This document shows positions 18,290 through 27,494 of a DNA stretch of 64,000 nucleotides, piece by piece. Origin of the DNA: Vibrio europaeus (lineage in GTDB: Bacteria; Pseudomonadota; Gammaproteobacteria; Enterobacterales; Vibrionaceae); NCBI RefSeq assembly GCF_001695575.1, contig NZ_LUAX01000001.1, positions 372,001 through 436,000 of the forward strand, written 5' to 3'. The notes beneath the pieces are model-generated. The model saw only the letters and a program-made list of their open reading frames with translations, was not told where the DNA came from and searched no databases. The translations under genes and the position numbers were made by a program. Position 1 is the stretch's first letter; each line of letters begins with the position of its first letter.

Positions 18290-19177
18290 ATGACTAAAGA
18301 TATGATACAAGACCAAGCAAGCGGATTACGCCGCTTAACACAGCCATCATTGACCAAGGTTATTTCTGTAACAGGTGGTAAAGGCGGTGTTGGTAAATCA
18401 AACGTAACGTTGGGTATGGCTATCTCAATGGCTCGCCAAGGCAAAAAAGTCATGGTGCTAGATGCCGATTTGGGATTGGCAAATGTCGATGTAATGCTCG
18501 GTATACGGCCGAAGCGGAACCTAGGCCATGTGCTCGCAGGCGAATGTGAACTTAAAGATGCGATTGTAGAAGGTCCGCATGGTATTAGGATCATTCCAGC
18601 GACATCCGGAACCCAGTCGATGACCGAGCTCTCGCATGCTCAGCATATCGGTTTGATCCGAGCGTTTGGTAGCTTAGAAGATGAAATGGACGTGTTGCTG
18701 GTTGATACAGCGGCGGGTATTTCAGACATGGTAGTGAGTTTCTCTAGAGCTGCGCAAGATGTTGTTGTGGTAGTTTGTGACGAACCTACGTCAATCACTG
18801 ATGCATATGCTTTAATTAAATTGTTGAGCAAAGAACATCAGGTGCAACGTTTTAAAATCGTTGCAAATATGGTCAGAAGCTATCGAGAAGGCAGAGAATT
18901 GTTCGCAAAGTTGACCTTGGTCACAGAGCGATTCTTGAATGTGAGCCTAGAGCTCGTAGCATGTATTCCGTTGGATGATAAAGTTAGACAATCTGTTAAG
19001 AAACAAAAGATTGTTGTAGACGCGTTCCCAAGATCTCCGGCGGCTCTCGCAATTGGCTCCTTAGCGAATAAAGCGCTGACATGGCCAATTCCGAAAACAC
19101 CGAGTGGACATCTTGAGTTTTTTGTAGAACGCTTACTAAATAGACCTGAGATGCTAGAGGAACCATTTGGTGAATAA
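18290..19177 (+). CDS. flhG: Flagellar number regulator FlhG (MinD-like ATPase)
   Basis: A 295-residue ParA/MinD-family ATPase that limits flagella number and works against FlhF; in vibrios it also restrains FlrA. It carries the deviant Walker A GGKGGVGKSNV, VLDADLGLANVDVMLG and DTAAGISDMV, and a C-terminal amphipathic helix for membrane contact. I chose ATG 18290 (MTKDMIQDQASGL), in agreement with the V. cholerae protein as remembered; the longer frame overlaps flhF without a better site. Its last bases overlap fliA. Confidence 0.96.
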   Translation: MTKDMIQDQASGLRRLTQPSLTKVISVTGGKGGVGKSNVTLGMAISMARQGKKVMVLDADLGLANVDVMLGIRPKRNLGHVLAGECELKDAIVEGPHGIRIIPATSGTQSMTELSHAQHIGLIRAFGSLEDEMDVLLVDTAAGISDMVVSFSRAAQDVVVVVCDEPTSITDAYALIKLLSKEHQVQRFKIVANMVRSYREGRELFAKLTLVTERFLNVSLELVACIPLDDKVRQSVKKQKIVVDAFPRSPAALAIGSLANKALTWPIPKTPSGHLEFFVERLLNRPEMLEEPFGE

Positions 19178-19904
19178 GGCTTTGACCTATGAACAGTATG
19201 CGAATCAAGATAGCCAACGAGCATTTTTAGAGAAATACTCGGTGTTGGTGAAGCGTATTGCTCACCATTTGCTAGGACGTCTGCCGCCAAGTGTCCAAGT
19301 AGAAGATCTTATTCAAGCGGGCATGATTGGATTGCTCGAAGCGCAAAAAAACTACGATGGTAGCAAAGGCGCAAGTTTCGAGACATATGCTGGCATTCGC
19401 ATCCGAGGTGCTATGCTTGACGATATACGTCGAGGTGATTGGGTACCTCGTTCTGTACATAAACATAATCGTGAGGTTAGTCAGGCGATATCTACTCTAG
19501 AAGGTTTACTGAATAGAGATCCAACTGATGCAGAGGTTGCACAGCATTTGGGGATTAGCCTAGACCAATACCATACAATTTTAACGGATATTAACTGCTC
19601 TCGTTTGGTCGGAATCGAAGATCTGGGCGTTTCAGAAGATGCTATTTCACCCGAAGATACCGACAAAGAGAACCTTCCATTCCAAGGTGTAGCAGATGAG
19701 TTTTTCCGAAAAGCGCTAGTAGATTCAATTAAATCGCTTCCAGAACGTGAAGCTCTAGTACTTTCGCTTTATTATGATGAAGAGTTAAACTTAAAAGAAA
19801 TCGGTGAAGTGATTGGTGTTAGCGAGTCACGCGTTAGCCAAATACTAAGCCAGTCAATGCAGCGTCTACGTACAAAGTTAAGTGCTTGGACAAATAATGA
19901 GTAA
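19170..19904 (+). CDS. fliA: Flagellar sigma factor FliA (sigma-28)
   Basis: Directs RNA polymerase to late flagellar genes. The 244 residues contain region 2 (EDLIQAGMIGLLEA, FETYAGIRIRGAMLDDIRRGDWVPRSV), region 3, and region 4 with NLKEIGEVIGVSESRVSQILSQ. I prefer GTG at 19170 (MNKALTYEQ), which has AGAGGAA at a normal distance; a TTG one codon upstream is the alternative. The start overlaps the end of flhG by eight bases. FliA is usually held by anti-sigma FlgM, not in this window. Confidence 0.97.
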   Translation: MNKALTYEQYANQDSQRAFLEKYSVLVKRIAHHLLGRLPPSVQVEDLIQAGMIGLLEAQKNYDGSKGASFETYAGIRIRGAMLDDIRRGDWVPRSVHKHNREVSQAISTLEGLLNRDPTDAEVAQHLGISLDQYHTILTDINCSRLVGIEDLGVSEDAISPEDTDKENLPFQGVADEFFRKALVDSIKSLPEREALVLSLYYDEELNLKEIGEVIGVSESRVSQILSQSMQRLRTKLSAWTNNE

Positions 19905-19937
19905 ACATCACTGATCTCGAACTCAGTGGAGGCAATT

Positions 19938-20318
19938 TTGAATAAAAACATGAAAATCCTTATTGTTGACGACTTCTCAACAATGCGTCGTATTGTTAAG
20001 AACCTACTTCGCGATCTTGGGTTCAACAATACTCAAGAAGCGGATGATGGCTTAACGGCGTTACCTATGCTCAAAAAAGGGGAGTTCGACTTTGTCGTGA
20101 CAGACTGGAATATGCCAGGTATGCAAGGAATTGACCTTCTAAAGCATATTCGTGCAGACGAAGAGCTTAAGCATCTTCCAGTGTTAATGATCACTGCAGA
20201 AGCGAAACGCGAGCAGATCATTGAAGCTGCGCAAGCAGGTGTGAATGGGTACATCGTAAAACCATTCACTGCTGCAACACTAAAAGAAAAACTAGATAAA
20301 ATATTTGAACGTTTATAA
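19938..20318 (+). CDS. cheY: Chemotaxis response regulator CheY
   Basis: Single receiver domain that, when phosphorylated by CheA, binds the flagellar switch. Key residues are seen: acidic pair in LIVDDFS, phospho-accepting Asp in [12 protein letters not shown], Thr in MITAEAKRE and Lys in IVKPFT. It closely matches V. cholerae CheY3. I chose TTG at 19938 because GGAGG sits five bases upstream; the longer version from GTG 19926 (MEAILNKN), used in older annotation, has no ribosome-binding site. A hairpin over the stop codon separates it from cheZ. Confidence 0.97.
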   Translation: MNKNMKILIVDDFSTMRRIVKNLLRDLGFNNTQEADDGLTALPMLKKGEFDFVVTDWNMPGMQGIDLLKHIRADEELKHLPVLMITAEAKREQIIEAAQAGVNGYIVKPFTAATLKEKLDKIFERL

Positions 20319-20342
20319 GTCAAGGTATTGACTTAAGACGTT
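20308..20342 (+). other. Intra-operon hairpin over the cheY stop codon
   Basis: AAGTCAA (20317-20323) pairs with TTGACTT (20328-20334) around GGTA, and an outer AACGT/ACGTT stem (20308-20312 and 20338-20342) extends it. There is no T-run, so it is not a normal terminator. It may protect or process mRNA and thereby set the CheY to CheZ ratio; this is inference. Confidence 0.5.
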
Positions 20343-20357
20343 AAAGGCCAATTCAGA

Positions 20358-21077
20358 ATGATTTCATTAGAACAGGCAAAGCAACTCGTAGAGATGTTGG
20401 AAGCAGGTCAGCAGCAAGAAGCGGATCTTCTTGTTAAAGACATCTACCAAAATACCTCGAATCCAATGTTTCAAGAAATTGGAGAATTGACTCGTGACTT
20501 GCATGAGTCAATCAAACATTTCAGCGTGGATGATCGCATGAGTGAGATTGCCAATGACGAAATCCCAGATGCAAGGGATCGCCTCCAATACGTCATTGAC
20601 AAAACTGAGGTTGCTGCAAATAAAACTATGGATGCAGTCGATCGCTGTATGCCTATTGCGGATAACCTCCATGAAGGGCTGCTGCAAGTTCGCCCTCAAT
20701 GGAATGAGCTTATGCATGGTCGAATTGAACTCGCTGAGTTTAAAGCACTCTGTCACCGTATCGATGATCTACTCGGTGAGGTTGAAGGAGACAGCTCAGA
20801 ACTTCGTGGGCAATTGACCGAGATTCTAATGGCGCAAGACTTTCAAGACCTGACCGGTCAAATCATCCGCCGCGTGATTACCTTAGTCGACGAAGTCGAA
20901 GGTAGGTTAGTCGAAATACTAACAGCGTTTGGTTCGAGTCAGTTGGAAGAAAGCACGAATAACAAGAACAAAGCATCGACGGATCCAGAGGGGCCTATTC
21001 TTAACCCTCAAGAAAGAGATGATGCCGTTTCATCACAAGACGAAGTCGACGACTTACTCTCAAGTCTTGGGTTTTAG
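20358..21077 (+). CDS. cheZ: CheY phosphatase CheZ
   Basis: Dephosphorylates CheY-P to end the motor signal. The 239-residue protein is mainly a long helical hairpin. The catalytic Gln is in AQDFQDLTGQIIRRV (about residues 155-169). A flexible acidic linker leads to the C-terminal CheY-binding peptide DEVDDLLSSLGF. It lies nine bases before cheA. Length and both functional motifs are normal. Confidence 0.97.
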   Translation: MISLEQAKQLVEMLEAGQQQEADLLVKDIYQNTSNPMFQEIGELTRDLHESIKHFSVDDRMSEIANDEIPDARDRLQYVIDKTEVAANKTMDAVDRCMPIADNLHEGLLQVRPQWNELMHGRIELAEFKALCHRIDDLLGEVEGDSSELRGQLTEILMAQDFQDLTGQIIRRVITLVDEVEGRLVEILTAFGSSQLEESTNNKNKASTDPEGPILNPQERDDAVSSQDEVDDLLSSLGF

Positions 21078-21086
21078 AGGTAACAT

Positions 21087-23327
21087 ATGAGCTACGATTT
21101 AGACGAAGACATCCTACAGGACTTTTTAGTCGAAGCAGGGGAGATATTAGAACTTCTCTCTGAGCAGTTGGTCGAGCTAGAAAACAATCCTGAAGACAAA
21201 GATCTCCTCAATGCCATATTCCGTGGTTTCCACACGGTGAAAGGTGGTGCAGGGTTCCTGGCGTTAACAGAACTCGTTGATACCTGTCATGGTGCAGAGA
21301 ACGTGTTCGATATTTTGCGAAATGGACAACGCTCAGTTAGTGCTGGTCTGATGGATACCATGCTCCAAGCATTGGATACGGTAAATGAACAGTTCCAAGC
21401 AGTTCAAGATCATGAGCCACTTCCTAAAGCGGAGCAGTCTCTTTTAGACGAATTGCATCGACTATGTAAGCCTGAGTCCGAAGACGAAGCCGTAGCAGAT
21501 GCCCCAGCCGCGGTAGAAGCGCCTGTGGTTGATGAGCCTGTTATCGAAGAGCCTGCGCCAGTTGAAGCTCCTCAAACGGAAGTTTCAGCGGGCTCTATTG
21601 ATGAAATCACCCAAGACGAATTTGAGAAGTTGCTTGATGAACTGCATGGTTCAGGCTCTGCGCCTGGAGCAGCATCAAGCGAAGCCGCTCCCGCTGCAGC
21701 GACACCACCGCCATCTGCGCCAGCAGTAGGTGGAGATATGAGTGGTGATATTACCGATGATGAATTTGAGAAGCTGCTTGATGATCTTCATGGCGCTGGT
21801 CAAGGTCCAGGCAAAGGCGATGCTGCACCGATAGCCCCTGCGGCTCCAGCTGCTACTGCGCCACCTTCTCCAGCTGCGGGCGCTGCTGACAGTGATCTAA
21901 TGACAGATGCGGAATTTGAGAAATTGCTCGATGATCTGCATGGGTCGGGTAAGGGGCCGTCAATCGAAGAGCTCGATGCAGCGACTAAGCCTGCTGCGGC
22001 TAATCCAACGCCTCCGCCGGTACCTGAACCTAAGGTTGCACCAGCACCAAAACCTGCTCCAGTGGCGAAAGCGGCTCCAAAAGCAGAGCCTAAGCCGCCA
22101 GCGAAGAAAGAGGCTGCTGTACCTGCTACTCAGGCTAAGAAACCGCAAGCGGAAGCAACAGTACGTGTTGATACGTCAACCCTAGATACGATTATGAATA
22201 TGGTCGGTGAGTTGGTATTGGTACGTAATAGACTGCTTAGCTTGGGATTAAACAGCAACGATGAGGAAATGGAAAAAGCGGTCGCGAACCTTGATGTGGT
22301 GACGGCTGATTTGCAAGGCGCGGTAATGAAAACGCGTATGCAGCCGATTAAAAAGGTTTTTGGGCGATTCCCTCGCGTGGTACGAGATCTTGCGCGTAGC
22401 TTGAATAAAGACATTGACCTCGAGATGCGCGGTGAAGATACCGATTTAGATAAAAACCTTGTTGAGGCGTTGGCCGATCCATTGATTCACTTGGTGCGTA
22501 ACTCGGTTGATCATGGCATTGAAATGCCTGCAGACCGTGTTGCTACAGGCAAATCTAAGACAGGTAAAGTGATCCTTTCAGCCTCTCAAGAAGGTGACCA
22601 TATCGAACTAGCCATCGTCGATGATGGTGGTGGCATGGATCCTGACAAATTGCGTGGTATTGCCGTTAAGCGCGGTATCATGGATGAAGATGCTGCTTCT
22701 CGATTGACGGATAAAGAGTGTTTTAACCTGATCTTCATGCCTGGTTTCTCTAGCAAAGAGCAAATCTCAGATATCTCAGGCCGTGGTGTGGGTATGGATG
22801 TTGTGAAAACCGCCATCAACACCCTAAATGGTTCAATCGATATTGACTCGGAAATGGGCAAAGGAACCAAGATTACCATCAAGGTACCGCTAACACTGGC
22901 TATCTTACCGACTCTAATGGTTGGGGTTGCAAATCACCCATTTGCCCTTCCATTGGCAAGTGTGAACGAGATTTTCCACTTAGACTTGAGCCGAACTAAC
23001 GTAGTTGATGGTCAGCTGACCATTATCGTACGTGAGAAATCGATTCCACTGTTCTATTTACAAAACTGGCTAGCGCCTCAAGCAGGTCAAGTCGAGTTAC
23101 GTAAAGGACATGGTCATGTCGTGATTGTGCAAATCGGCAGCCAACGTGTTGGTTTTGTCGTTGATACACTCATTGGGCAAGAAGAAGTGGTGATCAAACC
23201 ACTCGATAACTTGCTACAAGGTACACCAGGTATGGCTGGTGCAACCATTACCAGTGATGGCCACATCGCACTGATACTAGATGTGCCAGATTTGCTTAAG
23301 CAGTATGCCGCTGCTTCTCGAATCTAA
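21087..23327 (+). CDS. cheA: Chemotaxis histidine kinase CheA
   Basis: Cytoplasmic kinase of the receptor array; phosphorylates CheY and CheB. In order: P1/HPt domain with His49 (FHTVKGGAGF), a long Ala/Pro/Glu-rich linker (about 130-357), P3 dimerisation helices, P4 ATPase (HLVRNSVDHGIE, DDGGGMDPDK, GRGVGMDVV) and a CheW-like P5. No ordinary CheY-binding P2 domain is apparent. Instead the linker has three near-identical segments with FEKLLDxLHGxG at about 174-190, 222-238 and 272-288. In vibrios this area includes a segment reported to bind ParP for polar localisation. Confidence 0.97.
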   Translation: MSYDLDEDILQDFLVEAGEILELLSEQLVELENNPEDKDLLNAIFRGFHTVKGGAGFLALTELVDTCHGAENVFDILRNGQRSVSAGLMDTMLQALDTVNEQFQAVQDHEPLPKAEQSLLDELHRLCKPESEDEAVADAPAAVEAPVVDEPVIEEPAPVEAPQTEVSAGSIDEITQDEFEKLLDELHGSGSAPGAASSEAAPAAATPPPSAPAVGGDMSGDITDDEFEKLLDDLHGAGQGPGKGDAAPIAPAAPAATAPPSPAAGAADSDLMTDAEFEKLLDDLHGSGKGPSIEELDAATKPAAANPTPPPVPEPKVAPAPKPAPVAKAAPKAEPKPPAKKEAAVPATQAKKPQAEATVRVDTSTLDTIMNMVGELVLVRNRLLSLGLNSNDEEMEKAVANLDVVTADLQGAVMKTRMQPIKKVFGRFPRVVRDLARSLNKDIDLEMRGEDTDLDKNLVEALADPLIHLVRNSVDHGIEMPADRVATGKSKTGKVILSASQEGDHIELAIVDDGGGMDPDKLRGIAVKRGIMDEDAASRLTDKECFNLIFMPGFSSKEQISDISGRGVGMDVVKTAINTLNGSIDIDSEMGKGTKITIKVPLTLAILPTLMVGVANHPFALPLASVNEIFHLDLSRTNVVDGQLTIIVREKSIPLFYLQNWLAPQAGQVELRKGHGHVVIVQIGSQRVGFVVDTLIGQEEVVIKPLDNLLQGTPGMAGATITSDGHIALILDVPDLLKQYAAASRI

Positions 23328-23351
23328 ATCGCGAAATATAGAAGGACAAAT

Positions 23352-24473
23352 ATGGCGATCAAAGTATTAGTTGTCGATGATTCGAGTTTTTTCCGCCGCC
23401 GAGTGAGTGAAATCATTAACTCTGAAGCGCGATTAGAAGTTATTGATGTTGCGACTAACGGTAAGGAAGCGGTAGATAAAGCCTTGCGAATCAAGCCTGA
23501 TGTCATCACCATGGATATTGAAATGCCGGTTATGGACGGCATTACCGCAGTTCGCGAAATCATGGCAAAAAGCCCTGTACCTATTTTGATGTTTTCTTCG
23601 CTTACCCATGATGGGGCGAAGGCAACATTAGATGCACTCGATGCAGGTGCTTTGGACTTTTTGCCAAAGAAATTTGAAGATATTGCGCGCAATCGCGATG
23701 AGGCAGTAACCTTACTTCAGCAGCGCGTAATTCAAATTGCGTCAAAGCGTGCAATGATGCGCCGCAGTATGCCAAAACCTGCGGCACCAAGTCGTCCTGC
23801 ATCACAACCTGCGACAACTCGCTCTTCTCTTCGCCCAGCGCCAGCGGCTCCTACCGTTAAGCCTGCGGTAGCCACACGTTTTAAATCGAGTGGCAAAAAG
23901 TATCAACTGACTGCAATTGGTACCTCTACGGGTGGGCCAGTAGCACTACAGAAAATTCTCACCAAGTTACCTGCGAATTACCCTCATCCGATTGTGCTTA
24001 TTCAGCATATGCCAGCTACATTTACGGCGGCATTCGCAAGTCGATTAAATTCCTTGTGTAAGATTCAGGTTAAGGAAGCGGCTGACGGTGACCCATTGAA
24101 ACCTGGTGTGGCTTACTTAGCACCGGGTGGCAAGCAGATGATGATTGAAGGTCGTCCTGGTTCGGCAAAACTGCGCATTATTGATGGCGGAGAACGCATG
24201 AACTACAAGCCGTGTGTTGATGTCACTTTTGGTAGTGCAGCAAAAATCTATTCTGATCAAGTCTTGTCAATGGTACTGACAGGAATGGGAGCAGATGGCC
24301 GAGAAGGAGCACGTATGCTGAAAGGTGCTGGCTCTACGATATGGGCTCAAGACGAAGAAAGCTGTGTTGTTTACGGCATGCCACAAGCAGTTGCAAAAGC
24401 GGGGATCTCAACAGAGGATCTGCCGCTAGAAAGAATTGCTGAACGTATGTTAGTCGAAGTCGGTCTAGCATAG
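23352..24473 (+). CDS. cheB: Chemotaxis methylesterase CheB
   Basis: Removes methyl groups from receptor glutamates in adaptation. The N-terminal receiver has VVDDSSFF and the phospho-Asp in [10 protein letters not shown] (Asp55). A Pro/Ala-rich linker (about 135-180) leads to the C-terminal esterase with [11 protein letters not shown] (catalytic Ser), IQHMPATFT (His) and a later Asp in [12 protein letters not shown]. At 373 residues the length is normal. It is downstream of cheA and followed after nine bases by parC. Confidence 0.97.
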   Translation: MAIKVLVVDDSSFFRRRVSEIINSEARLEVIDVATNGKEAVDKALRIKPDVITMDIEMPVMDGITAVREIMAKSPVPILMFSSLTHDGAKATLDALDAGALDFLPKKFEDIARNRDEAVTLLQQRVIQIASKRAMMRRSMPKPAAPSRPASQPATTRSSLRPAPAAPTVKPAVATRFKSSGKKYQLTAIGTSTGGPVALQKILTKLPANYPHPIVLIQHMPATFTAAFASRLNSLCKIQVKEAADGDPLKPGVAYLAPGGKQMMIEGRPGSAKLRIIDGGERMNYKPCVDVTFGSAAKIYSDQVLSMVLTGMGADGREGARMLKGAGSTIWAQDEESCVVYGMPQAVAKAGISTEDLPLERIAERMLVEVGLA

Positions 24474-24482
24474 AGGTAACCC

Positions 24483-25259
24483 ATGATTGTTTGGAGCATC
24501 GCAAACCAAAAAGGTGGGGTTGGAAAGACCACTACAACAATTACTTTAGCAGGATTGCTAAGTAAACAAGGTAAGCGTGTTTTATTGGTGGATACCGACC
24601 CTCATGCTTCGTTGACTACCTATCTTGGCTATGATTCTGACAATGTGCCAGCGAGTTTGTTTGATCTTTTCCAGCTTAAGGAATATACCGAGCAAACCGT
24701 GATGCCACTTGTGATGCAATCTGATATCGAAGGGATCGATTTGATCCCTGCGCATATGTCACTGGCGACACTAGACAGAGTGATGGGCAATCGAAGTGGT
24801 ATGGGATTAATTCTCAAACGTGCGTTGATGGCAATTAGACAGCGTTACGATTATGTTTTGATCGATTGTCCACCGATTCTCGGTGTAATGATGGTCAACG
24901 CGTTGGCCGCAAGCGACCGAATATTGATACCAGTGCAGACAGAGTTTCTGGCGATGAAAGGTCTTGAGCGAATGATCCGTACCTTGGCTATCATGCAGAA
25001 GTCACGCAATAAATCGTTCAATGTAACGATTGTTCCGACGATGTACGATAAACGAACAAGAGCGTCGTTGCAGACCTTACAACAGCTTAAGAAAGATTAT
25101 CCTCATCAGGTGTGGTCATCTGCGGTACCAATCGACACCAAATTTAGAGATGCGAGCTTAAAGCATTTGCCTGTATCTCACTTCGCATCGGGTAGTCGCG
25201 GCGTCTTTGCATATAAGCAGTTGTTGATTTATCTAGAGAGGTTAGCGATAGATGACTAA
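24483..25259 (+). CDS. parC: ParA-like ATPase ParC, polar chemotaxis array positioning
   Basis: A 258-residue ParA/Soj-family ATPase with the deviant Walker A QKGGVGKTTTT (residues 9-19), VDTDPHASLTTYLG, and DCPPILGVMMVNAL. Its place between cheB and a CheW-domain gene identifies it as the vibrio ParC that brings chemotaxis arrays to the pole and aids their inheritance, rather than a chromosome-partition ParA. No parB follows. It overlaps parP by eight bases. Confidence 0.93.
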   Translation: MIVWSIANQKGGVGKTTTTITLAGLLSKQGKRVLLVDTDPHASLTTYLGYDSDNVPASLFDLFQLKEYTEQTVMPLVMQSDIEGIDLIPAHMSLATLDRVMGNRSGMGLILKRALMAIRQRYDYVLIDCPPILGVMMVNALAASDRILIPVQTEFLAMKGLERMIRTLAIMQKSRNKSFNVTIVPTMYDKRTRASLQTLQQLKKDYPHQVWSSAVPIDTKFRDASLKHLPVSHFASGSRGVFAYKQLLIYLERLAIDD

Positions 25260-26280
25260 CCAATCTTTGCTTTCAAGTGAACAAGCGTTAGATGATTATT
25301 TCTCTGCTTTGTTAGAGGAGTCACTTGAAGCCGAAGTGAACGACCTCGACCAAGAACAAGCGCCTGAATTGGAGTTGGTTGCTGAAGCTCAAGACGAACA
25401 TGGAGAGCATGATTTAGATCCTATGGTTCAAACCGTCGCGGAGAAGAGCTATTACCAAGCACCAACAACAGAAATCGAAGTACCCAATTTAGAAGATGTC
25501 GAACGTCTTCTAGAGCAGTTAGAAAGCACCAACCCAGTTGCAGAGCTTGAACTGGAAGAGGTGATGGAGCAAAACACGGTTGATATTGCTCAAGTTCAGA
25601 CAGAAATTGCCGTTGAAGAAGAAGAGATTCAAGAGTGGGTTGTTGAAGAACCTGAAATTTTGGTCGAAGAGCCCGAACTTAAGGTCGAAGTTCCCGATCT
25701 TGATGAAGTCATCACTGAACCAGCGATTGCTGAGCCAGAAGTAGAAATCGATACCAGCATCGAAACCGAGACAAGCCTAGAGACACAAACCGGTGGCAGC
25801 GATATCGGTGTTTGGCACTCAACGCAAAGAGATGTCGACTTTCAAGTGCTCTATTTTGATGTTAATAGCGTGACGTTTGCCGTCCCGCTTGATGAGCTTG
25901 GTGGTATCCATAGAATCGCTGAACTAAACCATTTAATCGGTCGCCCAGATTGGTACTTAGGTTTACAAACCAGTCGTGAAGTTCAGCTTGATGTCGTTGA
26001 CACTGCAAAGTGGGTGATGGCAGAGAAGCTGCAAGATGACAGTTACAAAGAGCAGTACCAGTATATTGTCATGTTAGGTGCGAGCATGTGGGGCTTGGCT
26101 TCCACGCAGCTAATGGGTACTGAAGCATTAAATCCAGAAATGGTACGCTGGCGAGAAACGGCAGGGAAACGCCCTTGGCTTGCCGGTATGGTAAAAGAAA
26201 AAATGTGTGCTTTGATCCACGTTGAAGCATTGATAGCTATGCTTAATGCAGGACTTGATGTTAAAGCATTAGATAAATAG
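25252..26280 (+). CDS. parP: ParP, CheW-domain partner of ParC and CheA
   Basis: A 342-residue protein in two parts. Residues about 1-180 are very acidic and low in complexity (many Glu-Val and Glu-Pro steps), probably disordered. Residues about 190-335 form a CheW-like domain (DFQVLYFDVNSVTFAVPLDELGGI onward). In vibrios ParP joins ParC to the array and keeps CheA from leaving it; the CheW-like part is the array-interaction segment. The assignment rests on position and architecture. Confidence 0.92.
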   Translation: MTNQSLLSSEQALDDYFSALLEESLEAEVNDLDQEQAPELELVAEAQDEHGEHDLDPMVQTVAEKSYYQAPTTEIEVPNLEDVERLLEQLESTNPVAELELEEVMEQNTVDIAQVQTEIAVEEEEIQEWVVEEPEILVEEPELKVEVPDLDEVITEPAIAEPEVEIDTSIETETSLETQTGGSDIGVWHSTQRDVDFQVLYFDVNSVTFAVPLDELGGIHRIAELNHLIGRPDWYLGLQTSREVQLDVVDTAKWVMAEKLQDDSYKEQYQYIVMLGASMWGLASTQLMGTEALNPEMVRWRETAGKRPWLAGMVKEKMCALIHVEALIAMLNAGLDVKALDK

Positions 26281-26317
26281 AACATTTGTGCCGATTTTGG
26301 CTTAGAGAGGATAAGGT

Positions 26318-26812
26318 ATGTCTCAAACAAATGAAGTAGAAGTAAGAAAAGAGCAGTCGAACGACGAAGTGCTTCAGTGGGTGACGTTCCAGCTAGAAGA
26401 AGAAACTTATGGCATCAATGTAATGCAGGTTCGCGAAGTACTTCGTTACACTGAAATTGCGCCAGTTCCTGGAGCACCAGACTACGTACTCGGCATCATC
26501 AATCTGCGTGGTAATGTTGTGACGGTTATCGATACACGTTCGCGCTTTGGTTTGATGGAAGGTGAAATCACTGATAATACTCGTATCATCGTGATCGAGT
26601 CTGAACACCAAGTGATCGGTATTCTAGTTGATAGCGTTGCAGAAGTGGTTTACCTACGTTCATCAGAAATCGATACCACACCGAGTGTGGGTACCGATGA
26701 GAGTGCTAAGTTTATCCAAGGTGTTAGTAACCGTGATGGTAAGCTACTTATCTTGGTTGATCTTAACAAGCTACTGACTGATGAAGAGTGGGATGAGATG
26801 GCTCACCTATAA
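26318..26812 (+). CDS. cheW: Chemotaxis coupling protein CheW
   Basis: Connects receptors to CheA in the array. The single CheW domain spans nearly all 164 residues (WVTFQLEEETYGINVMQVREVLRYTEIAPVPG, then VLGIINLRGNVVTVIDTR). It has a good GAGAGGATAAGG ribosome-binding site. Its stop overlaps the next ATG by one base, so the DUF2802 gene is probably translationally coupled. Confidence 0.97.
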   Translation: MSQTNEVEVRKEQSNDEVLQWVTFQLEEETYGINVMQVREVLRYTEIAPVPGAPDYVLGIINLRGNVVTVIDTRSRFGLMEGEITDNTRIIVIESEHQVIGILVDSVAEVVYLRSSEIDTTPSVGTDESAKFIQGVSNRDGKLLILVDLNKLLTDEEWDEMAHL

Positions 26813-27306
26813 TGGACAGTAGTTGGATGACCAGTGCTCCAGTTATGGCTGGAGCAGTCGCGTTAGTTTTTTTGTTTATCTGTTTAGCCATGTTTCGACT
26901 TAAACGAGGTCAGGTTCGTTCAGCAGAGCATTTACGCCAACAAAATCGTCATCTAGACAAAGAGCTACAAAAAGCGAATAAACAATTACTTGAAGTACGC
27001 TCAGTGGTTGTTGGGCTTGGTCAAAAGGTCAGTGAACAGCAAGATATCATTCAGCATTTAAATGAGCGCATTACAGAACTAGAACAAGCTGATAGTGATG
27101 GTCGCCTTTACTCAAGGGCAAGTAAGATGGTTCAGCTAGGCGCTGACGTCAACGAGCTTATTCAAGAGTGTGAGTTACCAAAAGCCGAAGCTGAGCTGAT
27201 GATGTCTTTGCAAAACAAAATCTCTGGTAAAGAGAAAGTCCCTCCTCTAGAAACTCGTCCTCCACAGCAAAAATTTGCTGCAAAAAAACGAAGTGCCAAA
27301 AGATAG
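26812..27306 (+). CDS. DUF2802 membrane-anchored coiled-coil protein
   Basis: A 164-residue protein with one N-terminal membrane helix (about 10-30), a heptad-rich coiled coil (about 38-95) and a C-terminal domain with KMVQLGADVNELIQECELPKAEAELM, the DUF2802 pattern. The last 25 residues are basic and Pro-rich. Its function is unknown. It ends the flagellar and chemotaxis operon and is one base coupled to cheW, which suggests a link to the array or flagellar pole. Confidence 0.88.
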   Translation: MDSSWMTSAPVMAGAVALVFLFICLAMFRLKRGQVRSAEHLRQQNRHLDKELQKANKQLLEVRSVVVGLGQKVSEQQDIIQHLNERITELEQADSDGRLYSRASKMVQLGADVNELIQECELPKAEAELMMSLQNKISGKEKVPPLETRPPQQKFAAKKRSAKR

Positions 27307-27313
27307 GTTGCTT

Positions 27314-27340
27314 AAAAAGTGTCTTCGGACACTTTTTTAT
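27314..27340 (+). terminator. Terminator of the flhA-to-DUF2802 operon
   Basis: AAAAAGTGTC (27314-27323) and GACACTTTTT (27328-27337) with a TTCG tetraloop and a T-run, beginning eight bases after the stop codon. It closes the 12-gene operon. Confidence 0.95.
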
Positions 27341-27455
27341 TTTTGAATGTAACTATTTAGTGGTAGTTAATAAGATTTATGTTTGAATATTAACAGATTC
27401 TTACTTAGTTTCGTGATTCGTATAGGTCTAATTCTATTTTGTGGTTAAAAGGCTG

Positions 27456-27464
27456 TGGTAAGAT
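27456..27464 (+). promoter_or_regulatory. Candidate extended -10 promoter for ccmA
   Basis: TGGTAAGAT matches an extended -10 element (TGn plus a 4-of-6 hexamer), 30 bases before ccmA and after the preceding terminator. No strong -35 is seen at the usual distance. Confidence 0.4.
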
Positions 27465-27494
27465 ACTAGCTCGAAGTTTACCTAGTGATCGCAA

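Noticed and set aside
18217..18594. 125-codon minus-strand frame across flhF and flhG
   Set aside because: Fully antisense to two well-conserved genes and without recognisable protein features.
21960..22185. Arg/Leu-rich frames on both strands in the cheA linker
   Set aside because: Artefacts of the Ala/Pro/Lys repeats in cheA read in the wrong frame.
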